Positions 34,843 to 42,730 of a stretch of 64,000 nucleotides of DNA are shown piece by piece. The notes beneath the pieces were generated by a model, which had not been told where the DNA came from, did no database searches, and saw nothing but the letters and a program-made list of their open reading frames with translations. The stretch is from contig CAYOWQ010000007.1 of assembly GCA_964407695.1 (NCBI GenBank), positions 124,001 through 188,000 of the forward strand, read 5' to 3'. Origin of the DNA: CAYOWQ01 sp964407695. Its GTDB lineage: Bacteria > Planctomycetota > Phycisphaerae > Phycisphaerales > SM1A02. The translations under genes were made by a program, and so were the position numbers. Numbering within the stretch: position 1 is the stretch's first letter; the number at the start of each line of letters is the position of its first letter.

Positions 34843-35877
34843 TTACGACCCCGTCCATTCGGCCAGCAGCAAGCCGAGGTCAGCGCCGTCCACGACGCCG
34901 TTGTTGTTCAGGTCGGCATCGCGGTCACGCTCGCCCCACACCGCCAGGAGCAGGCCAAGGTCGGCTCCATCCACCGTGCCATCGTGGTTGAGGTCGGCGG
35001 GATTCGCGGGAGGATCGCACTCATCGGGAACGCCGTTGCCGTTGGCATCCATCGCGCTGCCGCCGGCGATTTCACATGAATCGATCTGCAGATTCATGTT
35101 GCAGTCGAGGGAGGGGTTGGCCGCAATCTCGGATGCGTCCGGGACGCCATTTTGGTTGCAGTCGGGCAGGACCGGCGGACAGATCTCGATCGACGCCTTC
35201 AGCGGGCCGGAGAACACTGTTTCCGGGCTAAAGTAGACGAGTTCAATATTGGAGACCGTGACCGCGACGCAATCATCGAGGATCGGCATTGAAAGACGGG
35301 CGAGCAGCACCTCGAGTCCGGGATAGGTGCCCGCCTTGCCCGCGATCGATTGCGGCAACGGCGGCGAGAGCCAGCCCGCCCCACTGCCGTTGGCCGGGCC
35401 GCCGCAATCATCGATGATGCCGCGGGTCAGGAACGAAATGAGACAGAAGTCGGGGTTCCATCCGGCAAGATTCTGGTCGCCATTGCGGTCGGCATCCGGG
35501 CCATCGGGGTTGCCGTCGCCGCCGCCAAAGGCGAACCCGACGGTTACAAAGCTGTCCACCATCGAACCGGATGCGTCGTAGACCGCCTTGGGAAGCGGCA
35601 GCGGCGTATTCTCGCGGTCGCCGGGATGGTGAATGAAGTCGGCAGTAGCCATGATCTCGGTCTTGGAGGTGGCCACCATGACATCGTCGGGATCATCAAA
35701 GACGGCATAGAGCTCGACCACCACCACCGATGCGGGATCAGCACCGAGCGCGGTGGTGCGATCCTTCAGTTCAAGACGCAGAAGGTCGGCGTGAAGGAGC
35801 GATGGAAAGCCCAGACCGATCACTGCCGCCGCGGCCAATCCGCACCGCTGCACCGCCCGATGTTGCATGCCGCTCAT
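34843..35877 (-). CDS. Secreted hypothetical protein with two dockerin-like repeats
   Basis: A 344-aa exported protein. After a signal peptide (CGLAAAAVIGLGFPSLLHA) comes a domain rich in Asp/Gly loops (GGGDGNPDGPDADRNGDQNL). Thrombospondin-type-3-like segments follow (DCNQNGVPDASEIAANPSLDC; DANGNGVPDECD), and then two dockerin-like modules (ADLNHDGTVDGADLGLLLAVW and ADLNNNGVVDGADLGLLLAEW). All of these loops are Ca2+-binding types. GGAGG precedes the ATG by 8 nt. Confidence 0.8.
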   Translation of the reverse strand: MSGMQHRAVQRCGLAAAAVIGLGFPSLLHADLLRLELKDRTTALGADPASVVVVELYAVFDDPDDVMVATSKTEIMATADFIHHPGDRENTPLPLPKAVYDASGSMVDSFVTVGFAFGGGDGNPDGPDADRNGDQNLAGWNPDFCLISFLTRGIIDDCGGPANGSGAGWLSPPLPQSIAGKAGTYPGLEVLLARLSMPILDDCVAVTVSNIELVYFSPETVFSGPLKASIEICPPVLPDCNQNGVPDASEIAANPSLDCNMNLQIDSCEIAGGSAMDANGNGVPDECDPPANPADLNHDGTVDGADLGLLLAVWGERDRDADLNNNGVVDGADLGLLLAEWTGS

Positions 35878-36108
35878 GATGTGAGCCTCCCTCCAACGAG
35901 TTGATGGGTCGGCGTGATGCCGATCGGCGAATTGTATCCGGGCTCACGGTCAAGGCGACATTTTTCCGGCGATGAGCTTTCGGCAGGGTTTTTCGGGAGC
36001 GATCGCCGCGTGGGGGCACGGGTCAGGTGTCGAGGGGAGGGACAAAGAGACTGAGAGACTGAGAGACTGAGAGACTGAGAGACTGAGAGACTGAGAGACT
36101 GAGAGACT

Positions 36109-36208
36109 NNNNNNNNNNNNNNNNNNNNNNNNNNNNNNNNNNNNNNNNNNNNNNNNNNNNNNNNNNNNNNNNNNNNNNNNNNNNNNNNNNNNNNNNNNNN
36201 NNNNNNNN
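36109..36208. other. Assembly gap of 100 N
   Basis: A run of exactly 100 N inside an octamer array. The round length suggests a scaffold gap of unknown true size, caused by the repeat. Confidence 0.98.
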
Positions 36209-36271
36209 GAGTGGGGGCAGGGTGGTGGCAGGGGCGTCTCGCCCCTGATCCTCTTCTCCTGCTCTCCCCAG

Positions 36272-36298
36272 AAAAAAACCCCGCGATCTCTCGCGGGG
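36272..36298 (-). terminator. Intrinsic terminator
   Basis: Minus-strand CCCCGCGA-GAGA-TCGCGGGG followed by seven T. It serves the minus-strand genes ending at 36351 and possibly 37162. Confidence 0.9.
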
Positions 36299-36350
36299 TC
36301 GGTCCCTGTTGACTTGTTGACTTGTTGACGTGTTGACGTGTTGACGTGTC

Positions 36351-36672
36351 TTACGGCACGGGCGGGCACGGAAAACCAGTGAAGCTTGCGACCGGAATCC
36401 CGTTCTGGCCCACGATCGTGAGCATCGCTGCGTCGTAGTCGATCACCGCGTTGCCCGCCACGACGTGCGAGACTCCCGCGGTGATCACGATCCGATTCGG
36501 CGACGGCCGACTCACCGCAGCGCCGGTCTCGTACCAGCGCGAGTTCTGGTGAATCGTGAACGTGCCGCTGTTCCAATTACCAAGAATCGGCGCATTCACA
36601 TCCGAGTCGAAGATGATCGTGGCGGCGTTGTCAGACACATCAAAGAACGCCGACAACGGCAGCGGTGGATGC
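36351..36672 (-). pseudogene. Second domain of the adjacent gene, out of frame
   Basis: An open frame without a convincing start, encoding FFDVSDNAATIIFDSDVN...NRIVITAGVSHVVAGNAVIDYDAAMLTIVGQNG and ending CPPVP. Its strand-turn pattern resembles the SwmB-like domain of 36673-37038. It follows that gene directly in another frame, so the two were probably one protein split by a frameshift, either real or a sequencing error next to the gap. A GTG in SAFFDV[S] could start a separate product. Confidence 0.55.
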
Positions 36673-37038
36673 TCACACGGGAAAGGTGCTGGTCGAAACA
36701 AAACCTCCGGAAGCGTTGCGAACGTTCGCCTCCTCGTAAGGAATGTTGACCACGGTGGCGGCGGCGATCGCCGCGGAGAAGTTGATCGCCACGGTGTTGG
36801 GCATGGTGAGCGAAGCGCTGACCGCCGTTGCTCCCGCCACATCGGTGGTGTAGAGCGGCGTGCCCTTCAGGATCACCGCCTGGTTGAAGGTGATGGTGAG
36901 CGTGCTGCCCACAGCCACCGCGTTGGTGATCACGATGGGCGTGGTGGGCTGGGGGCGGTTGGCGGAGCTCTTCGTGTTGCGCTCGCGCGACTTATACGTT
37001 CTCTTGCCGATCGGTCCGGTGGGGGTGCTGCTGGGCAT
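36673..37038 (-). CDS. Hypothetical SwmB-like beta-domain protein (probably truncated by frameshift)
   Basis: A 121-aa product: a basic N-terminus (TGPIGKRTYKSRERNTKSS) and one domain resembling SwmB/cohesin-like beta modules (ITNAVAVGSTLTITFNQAVI...TVAINFSAAIAAATVVNIPY). The start at 37038 has GGGAG 5 nt upstream. It lies downstream of the 228-aa family copy B on the same strand, with an octamer array between them. Confidence 0.6.
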   Translation of the reverse strand: MPSSTPTGPIGKRTYKSRERNTKSSANRPQPTTPIVITNAVAVGSTLTITFNQAVILKGTPLYTTDVAGATAVSASLTMPNTVAINFSAAIAAATVVNIPYEEANVRNASGGFVSTSTFPV

Positions 37039-37047
37039 GGATTCTCC

Positions 37048-37157
37048 CTAAAAAGAGGTGTCGAGGTGTCCCTCGAAAGGTGTCAAGGTGTCGAGGTGTC
37101 AAGGGCGCTGGAACCTGAAGCTGTCACGCTTCCGGGGGCGACACCTTGACACCTGTG
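37048..37157. repeat. Octamer repeats GAGGTGTC / AAGGTGTC
   Basis: Period-8 runs GAGGTGTC, AAGGTGTC and, inverted, ACACCTTG. They fill the space between the stop of the 37162 gene and the start of the 37038 gene. Confidence 0.8.
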
Positions 37158-37161
37158 TTCA

Positions 37162-37848
37162 TCACGCCGCTTCGGCGACGGTGGTGGCGATGGGAATGGC
37201 CAGCGCTGAGCTCCACGGGCCGACTTCACCCTTGGTGTTGGCCCAGCGGGCAAAGAAGGTGCACCACTTGCCGTTGTCGGCGGTGGTGAAGGCCACGGTC
37301 ATCGGGTTGCGGGTGAACGCGCCGTAGAACATCGCGCCGGCGGGGCTCTCGGCGGGGTCGTCGGAAATCACCCGAAACAACTGCAGGCTCTGATAGCCGT
37401 AGGGGCGAGCCCGCGAATCCGGCGTTGATGAATCCGAATAGCGCAAGGTCATCGTGCCGTCCGGCGTGGTGCCGAGGAACGAAAGCAGCGGCATGGTTTC
37501 CGGCGGCGGGATCGGGGTGCGGATCACGTTGGGCGGTCTGACACCGATCGCCTGCTTATCGGCGGCGGAGATGCCTTCGTTGGGCTTAATTTGGGCTGCG
37601 AACAGTCGGACCACTTCCTCGCACGCAGCCCGCGCTTCATCCTTGATGGTGACGGCGACTTCGGTCTTGGTGGCGGGGTTGGTGGTCACGGCGAGCTTGG
37701 TCTGAAACGTCGTCACCAGACCGGCGAGCATGGCTGCGTCGGCCGCCGAGATGTCATAGGTTCCCGGGCTGGCGCTGAGGCCGTTGGAAAACGTCTGGAA
37801 GAAGGCGAGCGCTTCAGCGTCGCGACTCGGTATGAACGTGTCTGCCAT
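37162..37848 (-). CDS. Hypothetical protein, 228-aa paralogous family (copy B)
   Basis: A 228-aa protein, exactly the length of copy A (16592-17278). It shares the same plan: TFIPSRDAEALAFF start, a helical part with TTNPATKTE matching ANNPDTRSP, KDEARAACEEVVRLFAAQI, a PIPPPE link and a beta-rich C-terminal half (TMTLRYSDSS...KWCTFFARWANTKGEVGPWS). No known family is recognised. GGAG lies 7 nt before the ATG. It may be co-transcribed with 36673-37038. Confidence 0.72.
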   Translation of the reverse strand: MADTFIPSRDAEALAFFQTFSNGLSASPGTYDISAADAAMLAGLVTTFQTKLAVTTNPATKTEVAVTIKDEARAACEEVVRLFAAQIKPNEGISAADKQAIGVRPPNVIRTPIPPPETMPLLSFLGTTPDGTMTLRYSDSSTPDSRARPYGYQSLQLFRVISDDPAESPAGAMFYGAFTRNPMTVAFTTADNGKWCTFFARWANTKGEVGPWSSALAIPIATTVAEAA

Positions 37849-38732
37849 GTCTGATCTCCGTCTGATGTTCTCAGGGAAGTCGTTCGCCGCCCGGACCCTC
37901 CGGGGGGCAATCCGAGGATCGGAATCGACGGCGCGCCACTTCATCGCGTGATTCGCCCGCCAGGGAAGTTTCCCGTTCCCGGACCGGACCGATCGGAAGA
38001 GCTTGCCCGACAGCGTCAATCGGACCCCTCGCCATCGCGTCTCATCTCGATCGATAAGGGGCAGTTCAGTCGTTCGGTTCAGGACGGTCCGCCCCGCGGA
38101 CCATGCTGGAGGTCGGTGATGGTGCAGCATCCGAAGGCGCGATCCGCAGCGCTGACACCACCCGGCTGTTTCTGACGGACCGGTCCGGATCAGCGTTCGA
38201 CATCCGCGCATCAAGGTGAGCGGAACCCGCTCTCCCCGACCGCCTTTCTGCGCTCCCCAACCGCTTGGTCGCTCTCCCCACCCTCCCGGTCGGTCGCCCC
38301 GACCGCCTGGTCGCTCTCCCTGCCCTCCCGGTCGGTCGCCCCGCCCTGCTTCCCGCTCTCCCCGCCCTCTTGGTCGCCCGCCCCGACCGCCCGCTCGGTC
38401 GCCCCGACTTCCCTCCGTCGCTCAACGACCGCCGGAATCCTCTCCCCGACTTCCCACCGTTTCTCCCACACCGCGGGACGATTCTCCCGCACCGCGGGAC
38501 AGTTCGCCCACACCGCCCGACGGTCGGTCAGCAGGGCGGGAAGGCTGGTCACGACCGGCGCAGAATAGGTCGGTACCACCCGACATTGCGTCGGCGTTGC
38601 CGACACCGGCGATGGACGGTGCCGATTCAGCGGCGTACCATCCCGTGAGGTCCGCGGCTTCGCGACTTCATTTCGCGTCACAACACGTCACAGCACGCGA
38701 CAGCACATCACTTCACGACACTTCACGACAAG

Positions 38733-38758
38733 CGCCCGGCATCTCGCCGGGCGTTTTT
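38733..38758 (+). terminator. Intrinsic terminator, plus strand
   Basis: CGCCCGGC-ATCTC-GCCGGGCG followed by TTTTT. No protein gene precedes it on the plus strand for more than 3 kb, so it probably ends a non-coding transcript of the minisatellite region. Confidence 0.85.
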
Positions 38759-38790
38759 CGTTGAAGGCGACGGACGACCACCACCCAAAG

Positions 38791-38826
38791 AAAAAACGCC
38801 GGGCGGTGGCAAGCCACACGCCCAGC
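38791..38826 (-). terminator. Intrinsic terminator, minus strand
   Basis: Minus-strand GCTGGGCG...CGCCCGGC with an inner GTGG/CCAC extension and a TTTTTT tail. No minus-strand gene ends nearby. Confidence 0.7.
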
Positions 38827-38973
38827 GCTTCCGGGGGTCAGGGGGATCAGGACCGGTAATCTCTAGCCCGTGAAAGGGGTGGGGGCAAGGTGATGTAGCC
38901 TACCGTAAAGGGGCGGGCGTGTTTGGCAAAGTCCCAAATCTTGAATCACCGAATCGTGGTGGAGAATCCAAAA

Positions 38974-39441
38974 ATGAAGCACTTCCTCGTTGGGCTAGTT
39001 CTAGGTTCATCGATCACGCTCGCAGTTGCCTTTCAGCAGCCACCCGGCGGCGAATCCCTTCCAGTTGACCAGCACCTGATCGATATTCAAACGTCGATGG
39101 AAGGAATGAATCGCAGGATGAGTGAGCTTGAGTCGTGGTCGGCCGCTACCTCGTTTCAGCTTGAACGCGTTACGTCGGCGGTCGAGGCGACTGAGGAGGC
39201 GGTACGGGACATCCAGACGTGCATGGATTGCAGTTCGCTGAAGGCCACCGACATTCTACTTGATCGTTACGGCTGGCCGCCCACTCAAACGGATCTCCAG
39301 GATGCCATTCTGATTCGGCGAATGAAGAACCATCTAAGGCCCTTCGGCCGACTCCCAGAGCCGCAAGAGGGGGAGGCCACTAGCGACTACTACGAGAGGG
39401 TGGTGGACGCGTTTCGCGCGTTTCGCGCGGAATTGCCCTAA
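38974..39441 (+). CDS. Exported or membrane-anchored coiled-coil protein
   Basis: A 155-aa protein with an N-terminal hydrophobic segment (MKHFLVGLVLGSSITLAVAF) and a coiled-coil-like stretch (LIDIQTSMEGMNRRMSELESW...LERVTSAVEATEEAVRDIQTC). The C-terminal part is charged with no known domain. GGAG lies 9 nt before the ATG. Codon use is less GC-biased than in neighbours. Function unknown. Confidence 0.65.
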   Translation: MKHFLVGLVLGSSITLAVAFQQPPGGESLPVDQHLIDIQTSMEGMNRRMSELESWSAATSFQLERVTSAVEATEEAVRDIQTCMDCSSLKATDILLDRYGWPPTQTDLQDAILIRRMKNHLRPFGRLPEPQEGEATSDYYERVVDAFRAFRAELP

Positions 39442-39533
39442 GCCGGTCGAATGGGGCACGCACCGTGGACTATGTGTCAGACAGTGACGTTGCAGAGCCT
39501 GCAAGTACAGCGAGCCTTGCGGACCCTACCCGA

Positions 39534-40439
39534 CTAACCAGAGACAGGATTATCCGGGTCGCCGACCCCGTAGAGACTCGATATTAGCCCATGCTCGTAG
39601 GTGCCTTGAAGCCGTGCAAGAAGCTCGAACGCGAACTCGGCGAATGTTGAAGCGCCCCAATTCAGGCATCCAGCGAACGTATGTTGACCCACTGTGGTCG
39701 ATTCTCCGACATGGTACATCCGATCCAGAAGATTTCGATCTGGGGACAACGGCGGCCATTCCTCATTGGTCGTTGAGCAGCGTGCCAAGGCGGCCTGCGA
39801 ATCAATCGCCCCTTCCGAGGTAAGAATAAGCGCCCCCATGCTGACACGTTCAAATGCCGCGAGTCTTTTCAAGCGATCTAAGAGCGAGGGTTTTGCATCC
39901 TTTGCCCTAATTTCGAAGAAGACGAAGCCAAAGAAGAAGTCGGGCGACAAGTAACGTCGGTATCTCGCTTCTGGTGCCTCAGCTTCAGCCATCAACCTCC
40001 TGAGCCTGGTCATCTGGTCAATCGCGCGATCCAGCGATTCCCTGTTGAATCTCGACTTGACTTCTAAGACGCACATCGCATGTTCGACGGGGATCGCTCG
40101 GACGATGCCTAGCTCCGACCGCTCAGGGATGTCGTCGGTCCATAGTACAGGTGATTTCAAGCGGTCATAGATGATCACGTCAAAATGCGGCAGCGGTTCG
40201 TCAGGGCCAAGTCCGGGGGAGACAATACGCCCCGAGGTAACTCCGAATGCGGCTGGCAGAAAATCGTTCAGCCATTCCCGAACGCATCCCTCAGCAACCA
40301 CTCCGTGGTGAGTCTCAATCCCATGGACTTCCTCATCCACTTTGGCCTTCTCATATTGAGCAAGCATCGCCCCGCGGCGCTGATGTATTTGTTTCCAGCC
40401 AGCCGAGGGGAAATAGGTCGTTAGCGGGTCGATGGTCAT
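39534..40439 (-). CDS. DUF6602-like PD-(D/E)XK protein
   Basis: A 301-aa protein. HHGVVAEGCVREWLNDFLPAAFGVTSGRI, then HFDVIIYDRLKSPVLW and VEHAMCVLEVKSRF, form the pattern of DUF6602 proteins with a restriction-endonuclease-like core (D...ExK). These occur in accessory and defence regions, usually with unknown targets. Codon use is A/T-richer than in core genes. The start MTIDPL at 40439 is the first good Met; the longer frame runs into repeats. No partner gene is adjacent. Confidence 0.72.
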   Translation of the reverse strand: MTIDPLTTYFPSAGWKQIHQRRGAMLAQYEKAKVDEEVHGIETHHGVVAEGCVREWLNDFLPAAFGVTSGRIVSPGLGPDEPLPHFDVIIYDRLKSPVLWTDDIPERSELGIVRAIPVEHAMCVLEVKSRFNRESLDRAIDQMTRLRRLMAEAEAPEARYRRYLSPDFFFGFVFFEIRAKDAKPSLLDRLKRLAAFERVSMGALILTSEGAIDSQAALARCSTTNEEWPPLSPDRNLLDRMYHVGESTTVGQHTFAGCLNWGASTFAEFAFELLARLQGTYEHGLISSLYGVGDPDNPVSG

Positions 40440-40539
40440 GCGGGGTTCGAGAGCCGATCGATTTTTGGTCCACAGTGACGCAGGCCATGGACACCTGCCC
40501 CATCCAGAGTCGGCGGAGCGCCGCACACCTTTCAGGGTT

Positions 40540-41001
40540 TTCCCATCCCGCGCACGAGCCCGGGAAGGTCAGTGCCGAAGGAACCAGTGTAGCAGGCGAG
40601 GGGGCGGGGATGAAGAGCGGGAGAGCGGGCGACAGCACGGTCCGCACAGCGGGACCCTCCACATCCGGACACGCGGTCCGCACAGCGGGACCCTACCCAT
40701 CCGGACCCGCGGTCCGCACAGCGGGACCCTACCCATCCGGAGAATCGGTCCGCACAGCGGGACCCTACCCGATGCATCCTCTGTGCTCTCTGTGGCCTCT
40801 GTGGTTCAATTGGTTGCCCCCTGGATTCCCGCATGCGCGGGAATGACGATGTTGCCACTCAGTCTCCCCCCGCACTCAGTCTCCCCCCGCACTCAGTCTC
40901 TTAGTCTCTTAGTCTCTCAGTCTCTTAGTCTCTCAGTCTCTCCCCTTGACACCTCGACACCTCGACACCTTGCCACCTTGGTCTCTCCGTCTCTCCGTCT
41001 C
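40540..41001. repeat. Composite repeat element: shared box, 36-bp tandem repeats, dRS3-like palindrome, octamers
   Basis: No gene. In order: a box GGAACCAGTGTAGCAGGCGAGG (about 40579-40600) shared with 43640; four 36-bp tandem units each carrying the hairpin GGTCCGCACAGCGGGACC (starting 40639, 40675, 40711 and 40747); a palindrome ATTCCC-N8-GGGAAT (40825-40844); and CTCAGTCT/CTCGACAC octamers (40856-41001) that end at the stop codon of the MpsC-like gene. Confidence 0.85.
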
Positions 41002-41490
41002 TCACTCCCGCTGCCGCTTGCCTCCCGTTCCCTTCTGCTCGCGCATCAGCGGGGCTTCGGCGAGGGTGAACAGCACCACTTCCTCGCCGGTGGCGGTGCT
41101 GATGTCGTGGTGCAGGCTGACCACGGCGATGGCGGTGATCTCGAGGATCATGCGCTCGAGGTGCAGCCGGGCGGTTTCGATCAGGTGGGTGCGCACCTGC
41201 TTGAGCAGGTCTCGGCCCTTGTCGGGCGGGAGCGTGCGCACCAGCTGCTGCTCGGCCACGGTGAGCACGCCTTCCAGCCGCACCACGATCAGGTCGTCGA
41301 TCAGGTGGGCGCGCAGCCGGTTGGGGCCCCGGCCCATGTATTCCTGCTCGAAGCGGATCATGCCCTTGCAGATCAGGTCTTCGATCTCGCCGAGCGTTCG
41401 CGCTGTCGAGGCGGGATCGCACACGGTGAGTCGGGAAGACGGGCGCGACGACGTTGGAGCGGAGAGGTCACGATGTTCAGCCTCGGTCAT
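41002..41490 (-). CDS. MpsC/DUF2294-family protein (copy 1)
   Basis: A 162-aa protein. After a Ser/Thr-rich N-terminus, the domain IEDLICKGMIRFEQEYMGRGPNRLRAHLIDDLIVVRLEGVLTVAEQQL...DISTATGEEVVLFTLAEAP matches DUF2294, named MpsC after the third protein of the S. aureus membrane-potential-generating system. No mpsA/mpsB is seen here. The start at 41490 has GGAG 6 nt upstream (another ATG at 41502 lies before it). The stop codon touches an octamer array. Confidence 0.82.
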   Translation of the reverse strand: MTEAEHRDLSAPTSSRPSSRLTVCDPASTARTLGEIEDLICKGMIRFEQEYMGRGPNRLRAHLIDDLIVVRLEGVLTVAEQQLVRTLPPDKGRDLLKQVRTHLIETARLHLERMILEITAIAVVSLHHDISTATGEEVVLFTLAEAPLMREQKGTGGKRQRE

Positions 41491-41559
41491 GGTCGTCTCC
41501 ATCCTGCGGACTCACCCGATCCATCGCTGCCACAACCCGGCCCGATGCAACGCCGGCTC

Positions 41560-41624
41560 GTGGCCCAGGGTCGTGGTCCAGGGTCGTGGTCCAGGCTCGT
41601 GGCCCAGGGTCGTGGCCCAGGGGC
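41560..41624. repeat. Five 13-bp tandem repeats
   Basis: Units of the type GTGGCCCAGGGTC or GTGGTCCAGGGTC start at 41560, 41573, 41586, 41599 and 41612. They lie about 70 bp upstream of the minus-strand MpsC-like start. Confidence 0.85.
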
Positions 41625-41844
41625 CGCACGAATCGACCGAATTGAACCCATCCGCGCCATCGCCTTCGGCCCGTACATTTCATCGCCGGAGGGCGGTGCA
41701 TCGATTCACATCGAGCTCACATCGTGGCGAAGGGATCGCCATCGGTCGGCTTGATTGTAGCGCACCGCGGACGGCGGCCCCCTGCGGCATGAACATGAAG
41801 AACTTCACCGTTGACGTTCATGCGGGAGGTAATTGATTATTGTG

Positions 41845-42034
41845 TTGACTTCCCCAGACGCTCCGATACAGTACGGTGCACGTGGAACGCCCGTGGCCGA
41901 ACTTGAGACGCCGCAACGTTTCGATCGGATGACTTAGAGAAGAGCACGCCGCCCCTGCGGCCGGCCCGTCAAAGAGTAAGCCGACTTGAATCTTCACCCT
42001 TGAGGTGTTGATGCAGGTCGGCTTGTTTCGTTTT
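41845..42034 (+). ncRNA. Candidate small transcript: promoter plus long terminator hairpin
   Basis: -35 TTGACT (41845-41850), 16-nt spacer and -10 TACAGT (41867-41872). About 105 nt downstream lies a long imperfect hairpin (41978-42024) with AAGCCGAC..TG pairing CA..GTCGGCTT and an inner CACC/GGTG, followed by TTTCGTTTT. There is no ORF with a ribosome-binding site in between. Alternatively it is the leader of the 42148 gene with an attenuator. Confidence 0.45.
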
Positions 42035-42147
42035 GGGTCCCTGCATGAACGAGGAGTTTCGTTTCGATCGTTGGCCGGCTGGTGGGAATGGACCGTGCCC
42101 CAGGGCCGGCCTGCGTGATTGCCGCCAACCGGCCTTGAAAGGAGATT

Positions 42148-42558
42148 GTGACCGAGAACCCCAGCATCATCGCCCAGCAGCTCGCGGCGGCCGCCATGGC
42201 CTTTCAGCAACGGGTCACCGGCCACACACCGAAGGCGGTGACCGTTGTGCTGAGCGAAGGCACGCTGGTGATCACGCTGCTGGGCGCCTTGACACCGGCG
42301 GAGCACGTGATGGCGTCGAGCCCGCAGGGGGCGTCCAAGGTGCAGGAGTATCACCGCAGGTTGTTCGCCAACTCGATGGACCAGATGCGGCAGGAGATCA
42401 AGCGAATCGCCGGGGTGGAGGTCCGCGAGTCGGCCGCGGAGGTGGAGCCCACCACTGGAACAGTCATCCATGCCTTCACCAGCGGAACCGTCGTGCAGGT
42501 GTATCAACTCGCCGAACCGCCCTCGAAGGAGGACGGGTCCGGATTGAACGGAACGTGA
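42148..42558 (+). CDS. MpsC/DUF2294-family protein (copy 2)
   Basis: A 136-aa protein. It shows HTPKAVTVVLSEGTLVITLLGALTPAEHVMA, FANSMDQMRQEIKRIAGVEVRES and GTVIHAFTSGTVVQVYQL, the DUF2294 plan in diverged form. The GTG start has AAAGGAG only 3 nt upstream, an unusually short spacing, so weak translation is possible. It lies 650 bp from copy 1 on the opposite strand. Confidence 0.7.
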   Translation: MTENPSIIAQQLAAAAMAFQQRVTGHTPKAVTVVLSEGTLVITLLGALTPAEHVMASSPQGASKVQEYHRRLFANSMDQMRQEIKRIAGVEVRESAAEVEPTTGTVIHAFTSGTVVQVYQLAEPPSKEDGSGLNGT

Positions 42559-42730
42559 ATCCCCTGTTCCCGCCCGGCCTGAAGCTCTGCGCAAGACTCA
42601 GACCGGGTCTCTGTCGGGTCGACCCCGAGGGCCGGATCGTGAGATGCCGGTCCGGCCCTCGGCTGGCCTTCGAACTCGACGACCTCGCAGACAGCGCGTC
42701 GGCTTCGCCGCGCAAGAAAGGCGCTCCGCC

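Larger units (their letters stand above)
35878..36350. repeat. Repeat-rich intergenic block containing the assembly gap
   Basis: No gene. (GAGAGACT)n octamers from 36043 run into the N-run at 36109. Beyond the gap come GTGGTGGCAGGGGCG-TCT-CGCCCCTGATCC (a palindrome shared with 16441 and 43680), a terminator (36272-36298), and a TTGACTTG/TTGACGTG octamer array (36308-36350) that ends exactly at the stop codon of the next minus-strand frame. Confidence 0.85.
37849..38973. repeat. Gene-free stretch with a 21-bp minisatellite and facing terminators
   Basis: There is no supported gene in 1.1 kb. 38218-38425 is a degenerate minisatellite of 21-bp period (blocks such as GGTCGCTCTCC and CGGTCGGTCGCCCC), with diverged units continuing to about 38540. 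38660-38730 has period-10 CACTTCACGA-type repeats. Two strong intrinsic terminators of opposite direction follow (38733-38758 plus, 38791-38826 minus). Confidence 0.8.

Noticed and set aside
35950..36576. ORF spanning the N-run
   Set aside because: It is read through unknown bases and octamer repeats, giving no evidence of coding.
38216..38764. Pro/Arg-rich 182-aa ORF across the second minisatellite
   Set aside because: Same artefact of a 21-bp period; the frame also runs through the terminator.
40639..40770. 36-bp repeats with a hairpin, looking like a CRISPR array
   Set aside because: The repeats are directly contiguous with no spacers, and there is no cas gene in the window.
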